The notes beneath the pieces were generated by a model. That model was not told the origin of the DNA. It did not search any database and saw only the letters and a program-made list of their open reading frames with translations. Made by a program: the position numbers and the translations under genes. DNA of 64,000 nt from Simplicispira sedimenti (GTDB lineage Bacteria > Pseudomonadota > Gammaproteobacteria > Burkholderiales > Burkholderiaceae_C), in the NCBI RefSeq assembly GCF_022760965.1, contig NZ_JAKVIJ010000006.1, forward strand, positions 62,001-126,000, given 5' to 3'. Shown piece by piece: positions 16,781-25,474 of the stretch; positions within the stretch are counted from its first letter, which is position 1; each line of letters starts with the position of its first letter.

Positions 16781-18107
16781 CGCGCCGCGCACCAGCCGGC
16801 TGGCGCGCGGCGCCATCACGGGCGTGGCGGCGGCACGCATTGGCGCCGCCCGCCTGGGCCAGCGCCTGCGCACGCCGTCGCCCCAGGCGCAGGCCGAGCA
16901 CGAGGCCGCCGTGGGCCGCATCCTCTTTGGTGCGCTGGGGCAGTTGCGCGGCACGGCGCTCAAGGTGTCGCAGTTGCTGAGCATGCACCCCACGCTGCTG
17001 CCCGAGGGTGTGCGCCACGAGCTGGCACGCGCCCAGCACCAGGCGCTGCCGCTCAACCGCGCCCTGGTGGGTCGGGTGTTCCGCCAGGCCTTCGGGCAGG
17101 AGCCCGAGGCGCTGTTCGCGCAGTTCGAGCCCACTGCCTTCGCCGCCGCCAGCCTGGGCCAGGTGCACCGCGCACAGTTGCCTGGCGAGGGCCTGGTGGC
17201 CGTGAAGGTGCAGTACCCCGGCATCGCCGCCACCATCGCCAGCGACATGCAACTGGCGCGCGCGGCACTGCGTGCACTGGCCCACACCGATCTGCCGTTG
17301 CCCACCGATCCGGTGATGGACAGCGTGATGGACGAGATCGAGGCCACGCTGCTGCGCGAGGTGGACTACCTGCAGGAGGCCGAGCAACTGCAATGGTTCG
17401 CCGAACATGCCGCGCTGCCCGGCGTGGCGATGGCGCGGCCCCTCCTGTCGCACACCAGGGCCCAGGTGCTCACGCAGCAGTACCTGCCGGGGCTGCACCT
17501 GGACGCCTGGCTGGCCACGCAGCCGCAGCAGGCGCTGCGCGACCGGGCCGGCCAGCACCTGTGGGACTGGTTCATGCACTGCATCTTCGGGCTCGGCCGG
17601 GTGCATGCCGACCCGCACCCCGGCAACTTCCTGTTCGCCGCCGATGGCACGGTGGGCGTGCTCGACTTCGGCTGCACGCGGGAGCTCTCGGAAGGCTTTC
17701 GGACACAGATGACACGCGCCTGGTCGGCGCTGCTGCGCCCCGCCGCCGACCCGCAGCGTGACGCCCTGGTGCTGCAGGCCTACCAGGCGCTGGGGCTGGC
17801 CGGGCCCGACCTGGCACTGGCAACCTACAGCGCCGAGCTGGCCCCGGCCTTGGCCGACATGCAGGCCTGGCAGCTGGAGCCCTTCACCCAGGCCGTCTTC
17901 GATTTCAGCACCAAGCAGCCGCCCCCCATCACGCCCCCGGAGCACCAGCGCGTGCTGGGGCGCCATCTGGCGCAGGTGCCGGGCGAGATGCCCGCGTTCG
18001 ATCGCATGTGGATGGGCCTGATGCACCTGCTCACCCGGCTCGGGGCACGGGTGCACACCCGCGCCGCTGGTATTCCTGAAACCGCCATTGAAAGCTCCTT
18101 GCCATGA
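16767..18107 (+). CDS. ABC1/UbiB-family atypical kinase
   Basis: 446 residues. The atypical protein-kinase-like core is intact: Ala-rich loop AAASLGQVHRA, Lys in VAVKVQYPGI, catalytic HADPHPGNFLF and metal-binding LDFG. The N-terminal ABC1 hallmark KxGQ reads KVSQLLS here, with Ser in place of Gly. Relatives (UbiB, COQ8) are ATPases needed for ubiquinone synthesis. Because this copy sits in a TetR-controlled operon with DUF2867 and not in a ubi cluster, it is more likely an accessory ABC1 paralogue. The start overlaps the previous gene; the ATG is preferred because it begins directly before the family N-terminal helix. Confidence 0.85.
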   Translation: MDSADAPRTSRLARGAITGVAAARIGAARLGQRLRTPSPQAQAEHEAAVGRILFGALGQLRGTALKVSQLLSMHPTLLPEGVRHELARAQHQALPLNRALVGRVFRQAFGQEPEALFAQFEPTAFAAASLGQVHRAQLPGEGLVAVKVQYPGIAATIASDMQLARAALRALAHTDLPLPTDPVMDSVMDEIEATLLREVDYLQEAEQLQWFAEHAALPGVAMARPLLSHTRAQVLTQQYLPGLHLDAWLATQPQQALRDRAGQHLWDWFMHCIFGLGRVHADPHPGNFLFAADGTVGVLDFGCTRELSEGFRTQMTRAWSALLRPAADPQRDALVLQAYQALGLAGPDLALATYSAELAPALADMQAWQLEPFTQAVFDFSTKQPPPITPPEHQRVLGRHLAQVPGEMPAFDRMWMGLMHLLTRLGARVHTRAAGIPETAIESSLP

Positions 18108-18484
18108 ACAACCCGCTCCTCCTGGCAGCCGCAGGCCTCGCCCTGGTCGGCCTGATCCATTCCGTGCTTGGCGAAGTCCTGGTCTTTCGCACGCTGCGCA
18201 CACACGGGCTTGTTCCCACGGCCGGGTACCCGGTTTTGCGCGAGCGGCAGGTGCGCATCCTGTGGGCTTCCTGGCATCTGGTGACCGTGCTGGGCTGGGC
18301 CCTGAGCGCACTGCTCTGGCGCCTGGGGAGCGGCCCCTGGGAGCAGGATCTTGCGGCATGGGTCGCCCACACCACTACGCTCGCCCTTCCGGCCTGCGCG
18401 CTGCTGGTGGGCTTCGCCACCAAGGGCAGGCACCCGGCCTGGTGTGCCTTGCTGGTGGTCAGTGCCCTGGTGGGCTGGCGCTGA
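18104..18484 (+). CDS. Small four-helix membrane protein
   Basis: 126 residues with four predicted transmembrane helices: LLLAAAGLALVGLIHSVLG, IRILWASWHLVTVLGWAL-like, a segment near TTTLALPACALLVGF, and a C-terminal ALLVVSALVGW. The ATG overlaps the kinase stop (ATGA), making it the last gene of the TetR/DUF2867/ABC1 unit. A conserved-looking His sits in helix 1 (LIHSVLGE) and another in helix 2 (SWHLVT), a pattern seen in several quinone- or haem-related small membrane proteins, but no family is assigned. Function unknown. Confidence 0.72.
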   Translation: MNNPLLLAAAGLALVGLIHSVLGEVLVFRTLRTHGLVPTAGYPVLRERQVRILWASWHLVTVLGWALSALLWRLGSGPWEQDLAAWVAHTTTLALPACALLVGFATKGRHPAWCALLVVSALVGWR

Positions 18485-18636
18485 CGCTGTGTGCGAAATA
18501 TCACGGCAACGCCGCCCAATAGCGTTTCGGGAAACATGCCTACACAACTCTTCGCCGGACAGCTACATTGGCTTTACGCAATTCCCGCACGATAGAGCTT
18601 CCGGTTCCGCAAGGAATCACTTGTGAGGAGACCCCC

Positions 18637-19305
18637 ATGGCACGCACCACCCTCGCCGCGGCATCCATCGCCCTGCTGGCGCTTTGCGCATTCACGGCCC
18701 CCGCGCAGGCCCGCACCACGGCCACCATCGTCATCCAGACGGCCCCGCCGCCACCGCGCTACGAGGTAATGCCGCCCCCCCGACGCAACATGGTCTGGGT
18801 GCCCGGCCACTGGGAGTGGCGCGGCCACCATCATGTGTGGGTAGAAGGCTATTGGATCAAGGCACGCCCCGGCTACCGCTACCGTGCGCCCGAGTGGGTG
18901 GAACGCGGCGGCCAGTGGCACATGCAACCGGGCGGCTGGGATCGCGACCATGACGGCATCCCCAACCGCTACGACCCGACGCCCGATGGCCGCCCCATGC
19001 CCCACCGCCCCTACGCGGACCGTGACCGCGACGGTGTACCCGACCATCGGGATCGGGACCGTGATGGCGACGGTATTTCCAACCGCCATGACCCGACGCC
19101 CGATGGCCGAGGCCGCCCCCGCGGTGACAGGGATCGCGATGGCGTGCCGAACCGCTATGACCGCGACCGCGATGGCGACGGCATCTCCAACCGCCACGAC
19201 CCGACACCCGACGGCCGGGGCCGAGGCCATCCCCGTGGCGACCGGGACCGCGATGGCGTGCCCAACCGCTACGATCGGCAGCCGGGCAATCCCTACCGCA
19301 ACTGA
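18637..19305 (+). CDS. Exported WXXGXW and thrombospondin-3 repeat protein
   Basis: 222 residues. Signal peptide at 1-24 (ends AQARTT). Then come two WxxGxW motifs (WVPGHW, WVEGYW) in an aromatic, His-rich section, and a C-terminal half of Asp-rich calcium-binding repeats (DRDRDGVPN, DRDGDGISN) typical of thrombospondin type 3. GAGGAG precedes the ATG by 6 bases. The DNA of the repeats is tandemly duplicated with periods of 108 and 114 bases (units begin near 19018, 19126 and 19240). Probably a secreted or outer-surface calcium-stabilised protein; function unknown. The 152 bases upstream of the ATG show no clear promoter. Confidence 0.8.
   Translation: MARTTLAAASIALLALCAFTAPAQARTTATIVIQTAPPPPRYEVMPPPRRNMVWVPGHWEWRGHHHVWVEGYWIKARPGYRYRAPEWVERGGQWHMQPGGWDRDHDGIPNRYDPTPDGRPMPHRPYADRDRDGVPDHRDRDRDGDGISNRHDPTPDGRGRPRGDRDRDGVPNRYDRDRDGDGISNRHDPTPDGRGRGHPRGDRDRDGVPNRYDRQPGNPYRN
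19018..19290 (+). repeat. In-gene tandem repeat encoding Asp-rich calcium-binding units
   Basis: Two complete units and a partial third, starting near 19018, 19126 and 19240. Each encodes D-R-D-R-D-G-V-P-N and D-R-D-G-D-G-I-S-N blocks. The high identity at the DNA level suggests recent duplication and possible length variation between strains. Confidence 0.7.
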
Positions 19306-19375
19306 CGCCTTGCGCGACGCGCGCGGCCGATGCCCCATAAGCATCTGTTGTGATGCATTAGCCAGCACGCGCGCC

Positions 19376-19381
19376 TAGAAT
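19376..19381 (+). promoter_or_regulatory. Candidate -10 element (TAGAAT) of the riboswitch-dadA transcript
   Basis: TAGAAT lies about 7 bases before the first base of the glycine aptamer P1 stem (19388). No good -35 is visible at the usual spacing. Confidence 0.4.
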
Positions 19382-19387
19382 GGCCCA

Positions 19388-19567
19388 TGCAGGAGAGCAG
19401 GCGGCCCATGCCGCCTCACCGAAGGCGCAAACTCCCATACACGCTCAGGTTCCGTACTGCACCATCATCAAAGCCGTCTGGAGAGCCGCCACAGCCGTGG
19501 CGCACCGAAGGAGCAAGCCCCGTGCCGCGTTGGCACGGCGTGAATCTCTCAGGTAACAAGGACAGGG
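19388..19567 (+). promoter_or_regulatory. Tandem glycine riboswitch
   Basis: Two glycine aptamers in a row. The first (about 19388-19461) has a P1 stem TGCAG/CTGCA, GGAGAG, CACCGAAGGCGCAAACTCC and a GCTCAGG 3' part. The second (about 19475-19567) has GGAGAG, CACCGAAGGAGCAAGCCCC and CTCTCAGGTAACAAGGACAG. The GGAGAG / CACCGAAG / CTCTCAGG blocks are the conserved core of this RNA class. It lies directly upstream of dadA, and binding of glycine would change dadA expression. Whether the switch is ON or OFF cannot be decided by eye. Confidence 0.9.
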
Positions 19568-19599
19568 GGAGCGGCAGCTTGGCAGACGCGCCAACTGCA

Positions 19600-19661
19600 C
19601 GCTATCAAAAATATAGCTGCTCGCGCACGCCTGACAAGCGCCAGAACCTTAAAAGGCTCTC
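19600..19661. repeat. Dispersed palindromic repeat family 1, copy D
   Basis: GCTATCAAAAATATAGCTGC followed by an AAGCGCC arm and CTTAAAAGGCTCTCAAA. It lies between the glycine riboswitch and the dadA start. The likely Shine-Dalgarno of dadA (AAAAGG, 19651 region) is inside this repeat, so it is part of the 5' untranslated region. Confidence 0.68.
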
Positions 19662-19664
19662 AAA

Positions 19665-20969
19665 ATGCGCGTGATCGTCCTCGGCGCCGGCTTGCTCGGC
19701 GTGACCTCGGCCTACTACCTCCAGCAACAGGGTCACGAAGTGACCGTCATCGACCGCCAGGCCACGCCGGGCGCGGAAACCAGTTTCGCCAACGGCGGCC
19801 AGATCTCGGTCAGCCACGCCGAGCCCTGGGCCAACCCGAGCGCACCGCTCAAGGTGCTGCAGTGGCTGGGCCAGGAGGACGCACCTCTGCTGTTCCGCCT
19901 GCGTGCCGATATGCGCCAGTGGCTCTGGGGGCTGTCCTTCCTGCGCAACTGCACGCCCGAGCGCACGCGCCACAACATCCGGCAGATCGTCAGCCTGGGC
20001 ACCTACAGCCGCAGCGCGCTGCAGCAGTTGCGCCGCGACACCGGCATCCAGTACGACCAGCGCACGCAGGGCATCCTGCATTTCTATACCGACCCCAAGG
20101 AATTCGACGGCGCGCTCGGCCCGGCCGAACAGATGCGCCAGCTGGGCTGCGAGCGCCAGGTCATCAGCGCCGACGAGGCGGTGCGCATCGAACCTGCGCT
20201 GCGCCACATCCGCCCGCAACTGGCGGGGGCCACCTACACGGCCGAGGACGAATCGGGCGATGCCAACCTGTTCGTGCGCGAGCTGGCCAAGCTCTGCAAG
20301 CAGGCCGGCGTGCGTTTCCAGATGGGCGCGCACATCACGGCGCTGCGCACGGCGGGCGGCGAAATCGACCATGTGGAGCTGACCAACGCCGAGGGGCGCT
20401 TTGAGCGCATGCGCGGCGACGCCTATGTGCTCGCCATGGGCTCGTTCAGCCCGCTGTTGGCCCAGCCGCTGGGCATCCGCCTGCCCATCTACCCGGCCAA
20501 GGGCTATTCGGTCACGCTGCCGGTGAAGGATGCGCGCCTGGCGCACCAGGTGAGCCTGACGGACGACGAGTACAAGCTGGTGTTCTCGCGCTACACCAGC
20601 GCACAAGGCGACCGCCTGCGCATTGCCGGCACGGCCGAACTCAACGGTTACGACCGCAACCTGAACCAGGTACGCTGCGAGGCCATCGTGCGCCGCGTCG
20701 AGCAGCTCTTCCCCGGCGCGGGCGATACCACGCGGGCCGAGTTCTGGACCGGCCTGCGCCCTGCCACGCCCAGCAATGTGCCACTGATCGGCCGCACCCA
20801 GCTGCCCAACCTGTTCCTCAACACCGGGCACGGCACGCTGGGCTGGACGCATTCCTGCGGCTCGGGCAAGGCGCTGGCCGACATCGTGAGCGGTCGCGTG
20901 CCCGAGGTGGATTTCGCCTTCACCGGCATGCCGCAAACGCCCCAGCCCCGGTTGCTGCCTGCGGTCTGA
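19665..20969 (+). CDS. dadA: D-amino-acid dehydrogenase, small subunit type
   Basis: 434 residues, the usual DadA length. The N-terminus MRVIVLGAGLLGVTSAYYL has the FAD-binding GxGxxG motif, and SFANGGQIS plus a C-terminal GWTHSCGSGKALADI segment are typical of DadA. The enzyme oxidises D-alanine and other D-amino acids to 2-oxo acids and ammonia and passes electrons to the respiratory chain. Control by a tandem glycine riboswitch implies that glycine, or amino acids that share its degradation, is relevant. No dadX racemase follows in the window: downstream is a convergent signalling gene. Confidence 0.9.
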   Translation: MRVIVLGAGLLGVTSAYYLQQQGHEVTVIDRQATPGAETSFANGGQISVSHAEPWANPSAPLKVLQWLGQEDAPLLFRLRADMRQWLWGLSFLRNCTPERTRHNIRQIVSLGTYSRSALQQLRRDTGIQYDQRTQGILHFYTDPKEFDGALGPAEQMRQLGCERQVISADEAVRIEPALRHIRPQLAGATYTAEDESGDANLFVRELAKLCKQAGVRFQMGAHITALRTAGGEIDHVELTNAEGRFERMRGDAYVLAMGSFSPLLAQPLGIRLPIYPAKGYSVTLPVKDARLAHQVSLTDDEYKLVFSRYTSAQGDRLRIAGTAELNGYDRNLNQVRCEAIVRRVEQLFPGAGDTTRAEFWTGLRPATPSNVPLIGRTQLPNLFLNTGHGTLGWTHSCGSGKALADIVSGRVPEVDFAFTGMPQTPQPRLLPAV

Positions 20970-21001
20970 TCCCGCAGCGCCGCACGCCGCCGTTCAGCCA
21001 C

Positions 21002-24000
21002 TCACCCCATGGTCGTGGCTGCGGCGGAAGGCAGGCGCAGTTGGGTGCGCAAGAAGCGTTCGCACTCCGCGGCGGGCAGCGGGCGACTGCAGAGGTAGCC
21101 CTGGATTTCATCGCAGCCCTGCGCCTGCAGGAAACGCCGCTGGTCCTCGGTCTCCACGCCTTCGGCAATCGTTTGCAGCCCCAGGCTGGACGCCATGTGG
21201 ATGATGGCGCTGACCAGGGCCTTGTCCTCGGCATCGACGCTGATGTCGCGCACGAAAGACTGGTCGATCTTGAGCTTGTACACCTGGAAGCGCTTGAGGT
21301 AGCTCAGCGACGAATACCCCGTGCCGAAGTCGTCGATGGACATGCGCACGCCGCGCGCATGCAGGTCAGCCATGATCTCCACGGCGCGCTCGGGATCGTC
21401 GCTGGCCACGCCCTCGGTCAGCTCCAGCTCCAGGCAGGCCGGATCGACCCCCGCCTCGCTCAGCACCTGGCTGACCAGGCCGGGCAGATCCGGGTGCCTG
21501 AACTGCACGGCAGAAATGTTGACGGACATGGTCAGCGCAGGCAGGCCGGCATCCCGCCAGCGCGCCACTTGCGCCACGGCCGTGCGCAGCACCCATTCGC
21601 CGACAGGAACGATCAGCCCGGTTTTTTCGGCGAGGGGAATGAACTCGGCCGGAGACACCATGCCCCATTCGGGGTGCTCCCAGCGGATCAGGGCCTCGGC
21701 GCCGACGATGCGGTCATCGCTCAGGCGGCGCTGGGGCTGGTAGTGCAGCAGCAGTTGCCCACGTTCCAGCGCACGGCGCAATGCGCCTTCCAACTGCAAG
21801 GTGCGAGCTGCCTGTGCCTGCATATCGGGGGAATAGAAGTGGTAGGCGTTGCGCCCTTCCTGCTTGGCACGGTACATGGCCACGTCGGCATGCTGCGAGA
21901 GGGTTTCCAGGTCTTCGCCGTCCTCGGGATACATGGCAATGCCCAGCGACGGCGTCACCATGAGCTCATGGCCGCGCACCACCAAGGGCGCCGCCACCGC
22001 CTCGAGCAGCTTGCCAGCCAGATGGGCGGCGCCGTCCTTGTCGGTACCCGGAAGCACCAGCACAAACTCATCGCCCCCCATGCGGGCCACGGTGTCCTGT
22101 TCACGCACCTGTTCATGCATGCGCCGCGCCACAGCCACCAGGAGTTCATCGCCCACGCCGTGCCCCAGCGAATCGTTGATGTGCTTGAAATGGTCCAGAT
22201 CCATGAACAGCACCGCCAACGGCTCGCTGGCGCGCTGGGCCATGCTGACATCGTGCGCAAAGCGGTCGGCCAGCAGGGCGCGGTTGGGCAACCCGGTGAG
22301 CAGGTCGAAATGCGCCATCCAGCGGATGCGCTGCTCGTCGGCCTTGCGTTGGCTCACGTCCGAGAAAATGCCGATGTAATGCGTAGTCTGCCCCTCGGCG
22401 TCCTGGATGCGGCTGACGGTGAGCCACTGGGGATACACCTCGCCGTTCTTGCGCCGATTCCAGATTTCGCCCTGCCACAGGCCGTGTGCCTGGATGTGGC
22501 GCCACATCTCGCTGTAAAAACCGCCGTCATGCCTGCCCGAGGCCAATACCCGGGGGTTGCGCCCGGCGACCTCCGCCAGTGAGTAGCCCGTGATGGCGGT
22601 GAACGCCGGGTTGGTGAGCAGGATTTTTTGGTGCGCATCCGTCACCGTGATGCCGTCGTTGCTGTGCGAGAAGACCTCGGCGGCCAGGCGCTGCTGGGCC
22701 TCGAAGGCCTTGCGCTGCAACCCACTGCCCAGAAAATGGCATACGCGATCGATCAGCGTGCGGTCATGCTCACGCAACGCTGCCTTGGGCTTGCTGAATA
22801 CGTCCAACACGCCCAACACCACACCATTGTCCGAACGTATGGGCAGTGCCGTGCAGTGGGTCCAGCCACTGGCGAAGGCCACCGAGTGCAAGGCGCCGCG
22901 CAGCGCGGGGTTGGTCAGTTCGGGCGGCTCCTCGACGCCCGCAGCCCACTCCACCGCACCCCAGGCATCGGAGCCGGGCCGCAACGCCAGGGCACTGCGG
23001 GCATCCTCGAGCATGCCGCCCATGGCAGCCGTGCGCGGCGCCCAGACGCCAGATTGTTGCTCCAGCAGCCAGACCGTGGCACGGGCGCCAGGCAGATCGG
23101 ACTCCAGCTTTGCGAGCAACCGCGTCACGATGCGACCCACATCCCGTTCGTTGGCGATCAGCTCCAGCGCATAGGCGCGCAAGGCTTCCAAGCGGCGGGT
23201 CTGGTGCTGCAAGGTCAGATCCATGACCGTGCCGGTCACCCGCACCGCCTTGCCTTGCGCGTCGCGCGTGACATAGCCGCGCGCGAGGACAGGCACATGG
23301 TGACCATTTTTGTGTTGCAAGCGCAACTCTTGCACTACCACCGTGGCGTCCGAGTGGCGCAATTCCTCGTGCAGCTTGAGCAACACCGACACATCGGACC
23401 GATGGACATGCGACTTCCACTGCACAGGGCCCGAGGGCATGTCCGCCATGCCATAGCCCAGCATGTGCCATCCCTGGGCCGAGAACTCCAGCCGCTGCCG
23501 AGACAGATCCCAGTCCCATGGCGCATCGGTTGATCCCTTGAGCACCAGTTCCAGTTGCTGCTGCGATTGCCGCAGCTTGTTTTCGGCATGTTTGCGCTGG
23601 CGCTCGTTGGCAAAGTACCCCAGGGCAAAGTCAACGTCCGCCGCCATGGCGAGGAGCAAGCGCTTGGCCTCGTCATCAAAGGCCTGTCCAGGCTCTGCCA
23701 CCAGGACAAACACCGCATCCACCGCCCCATCGCAGTGCAAGGCGATGGCCACTGTGGGGGCCGAGCCAGACAATCCGTCGATCCAAACCGCTCTGTCTTC
23801 GCGCAATGCCGTGCGCGCCGTGCCCTGGCCGGGCAGGTCCTGCCCACGCACGCCACTGGTGGCCAGCGCCACCATTTCTCCCGTGTCTCGGGAGTACCTG
23901 CCAATCCACGCGGACTGCATCCCTCCCAGGCACACAGCCGCCTCACAGACGTGAGCGAACAATACGGACTCATCCGGACTCTGCACGATCGCTTGATTGC

Positions 24001-25474
24001 AAGCGCTCAGCGTTGCATACAGGCGTTTCTGGCGTTGGATGCGCGCCTCGGAACGCACCCTGGAAGTGATGTCCTGTATCACCACCACGCACTGCGCACT
24101 GTCGCCCTCCTGTGCCGCCGTCAGCCGCCTGATCTGCAGGTTGACCCAGGCGCTGGATCCATCACCCCTTTTGATGCTGCGATCCACCGCATACGCACTC
24201 TGGCGCCCCTGGATGACCCGCGCAAGGCCGCGCAGGTCCCGCAGTTTGTCTTTCTCGGACACCAGTGACGCCCACGTCATGGTTCGCATGCGCTCAAAGG
24301 TCAGGCCCACAATGTCCACAAACTGCTGGTTGATGCGCCCCCACTCGCGCTTGTCCAGATCAATGGTCGCAATGCCTACGAAGGGCAAGGAAAAAAACTG
24401 CTCCATCAGCCGGTCTGTACGCTGGCGCTGCACCCATTCACGCCATTGGTGCGTCTGACGGATGTGCCTCCAGAACAATGCCAGCACCACGCCCAATGCC
24501 AGCATGGCCAGCGTGATCACACCTGCCACCCACCATGCCAGCACATGCACTGGTGCAAGCACCTCCTCCCTGTCGATCTTGGCCACCACGCGCCAATCGG
24601 TGCCGGCCACGCCACGGTACGCGGCAACGACAGGAACATCGCGGTGGTCCCGGCCGATCACCTGCCCCGGAACGTCGGAGCGCAGGGCCACGGCCGCCGG
24701 GAGATCCTTGCGTGATACCGGAAACCGGAGCTTCATGGCTGTACCGCTGCGGTGGCGCAGTTCGTTCATGAACACCGCCTGATCACCATCGCGAACCACC
24801 AACAGCGTCTCACCGCTGGGGCTGGAGGTGGGCCAGGTCTGGATCACGGGGAACAGGAAGCGCTGCGGCGAAATGCTCAATCTCACCCAGGACAAGAGCC
24901 TGGGCTCTGCCGCTGACAGCTGGTACACCGGGACCAACCACTGCAACAAGGCGCCGCCACCCCCGGCCTCCTGCATGGACAGGCGAACCACGCTACCGCC
25001 CCAGCGCTGGTCTTGTGGCAGTCCCTCGACCCGGCCTGGCAAATCCCATGCCTCTACGATGGATGTCACCACCTCCCCCTGGGGCGTGATGAGCTCGATC
25101 TGGTCATAGTCGAAGGCTGACCTCAAGAGCGAAAACCGCTCCAGAATGGCCTGCTGCGCCTCATGCCCGGTCGCCGGATGCTCAATCAACCGCGCGACTT
25201 CCACCGCGAAATGTGCGTCGGCGGCCAGCAATTCGGCGTTCTTCTGGCGCTCCCCCAGCCAGTTCTCGATCTGATCGGTCTTGAGCCGTGCGATGGCCGC
25301 CAGGTTGGCGAAGGCATCCTTCTCGGCCATGGGCCCCTGGATACGCACCACCAGCCACCCCGTCAACGGCAGCACCATCGCCACCGCCAACAGCAGCGCA
25401 ATGAAAGGGCGGGAGGAACCCTGCGGCGGCGTCGCCACATCCTGAACCGAGCCCGCCCCAGAACGATGCGTCAT
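21002..25474 (-). CDS. dCACHE-PAS-GAF-GGDEF-EAL cyclic-di-GMP sensor enzyme
   Basis: 1490 residues. Two transmembrane helices (about 22-42 and 310-332) flank a periplasmic dCACHE-like sensor. Several PAS and GAF modules follow (PAS near 345-460, GAF near 490-630, PAS near 650-760, GAF near 775-930, PAS near 935-1055), then GGDEF (about 1065-1225) and EAL (about 1240-1480). GGDEF is intact (ARMGGDEF), with an RxxD inhibitory site five residues before it (REQD). The EAL motif (AEALIRW) and DDFGTGYSS are intact, so synthesis and breakdown of c-di-GMP are both possible. The start overlaps the chemoreceptor stop (ATGA), so it is translated as part of that unit. Confidence 0.9.
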   Translation of the reverse strand: MTHRSGAGSVQDVATPPQGSSRPFIALLLAVAMVLPLTGWLVVRIQGPMAEKDAFANLAAIARLKTDQIENWLGERQKNAELLAADAHFAVEVARLIEHPATGHEAQQAILERFSLLRSAFDYDQIELITPQGEVVTSIVEAWDLPGRVEGLPQDQRWGGSVVRLSMQEAGGGGALLQWLVPVYQLSAAEPRLLSWVRLSISPQRFLFPVIQTWPTSSPSGETLLVVRDGDQAVFMNELRHRSGTAMKLRFPVSRKDLPAAVALRSDVPGQVIGRDHRDVPVVAAYRGVAGTDWRVVAKIDREEVLAPVHVLAWWVAGVITLAMLALGVVLALFWRHIRQTHQWREWVQRQRTDRLMEQFFSLPFVGIATIDLDKREWGRINQQFVDIVGLTFERMRTMTWASLVSEKDKLRDLRGLARVIQGRQSAYAVDRSIKRGDGSSAWVNLQIRRLTAAQEGDSAQCVVVIQDITSRVRSEARIQRQKRLYATLSACNQAIVQSPDESVLFAHVCEAAVCLGGMQSAWIGRYSRDTGEMVALATSGVRGQDLPGQGTARTALREDRAVWIDGLSGSAPTVAIALHCDGAVDAVFVLVAEPGQAFDDEAKRLLLAMAADVDFALGYFANERQRKHAENKLRQSQQQLELVLKGSTDAPWDWDLSRQRLEFSAQGWHMLGYGMADMPSGPVQWKSHVHRSDVSVLLKLHEELRHSDATVVVQELRLQHKNGHHVPVLARGYVTRDAQGKAVRVTGTVMDLTLQHQTRRLEALRAYALELIANERDVGRIVTRLLAKLESDLPGARATVWLLEQQSGVWAPRTAAMGGMLEDARSALALRPGSDAWGAVEWAAGVEEPPELTNPALRGALHSVAFASGWTHCTALPIRSDNGVVLGVLDVFSKPKAALREHDRTLIDRVCHFLGSGLQRKAFEAQQRLAAEVFSHSNDGITVTDAHQKILLTNPAFTAITGYSLAEVAGRNPRVLASGRHDGGFYSEMWRHIQAHGLWQGEIWNRRKNGEVYPQWLTVSRIQDAEGQTTHYIGIFSDVSQRKADEQRIRWMAHFDLLTGLPNRALLADRFAHDVSMAQRASEPLAVLFMDLDHFKHINDSLGHGVGDELLVAVARRMHEQVREQDTVARMGGDEFVLVLPGTDKDGAAHLAGKLLEAVAAPLVVRGHELMVTPSLGIAMYPEDGEDLETLSQHADVAMYRAKQEGRNAYHFYSPDMQAQAARTLQLEGALRRALERGQLLLHYQPQRRLSDDRIVGAEALIRWEHPEWGMVSPAEFIPLAEKTGLIVPVGEWVLRTAVAQVARWRDAGLPALTMSVNISAVQFRHPDLPGLVSQVLSEAGVDPACLELELTEGVASDDPERAVEIMADLHARGVRMSIDDFGTGYSSLSYLKRFQVYKLKIDQSFVRDISVDAEDKALVSAIIHMASSLGLQTIAEGVETEDQRRFLQAQGCDEIQGYLCSRPLPAAECERFLRTQLRLPSAAATTMG

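Noticed and set aside
19018..19290. Regular DNA repeats considered as a CRISPR or VNTR array
   Set aside because: The repeats encode Asp-rich calcium-binding units in frame and have no spacer structure.
21041..22582. A 513-codon + strand frame opposite the GGDEF/EAL part
   Set aside because: Intact GGDEF, EAL and RxxD motifs on the other strand show which is real.
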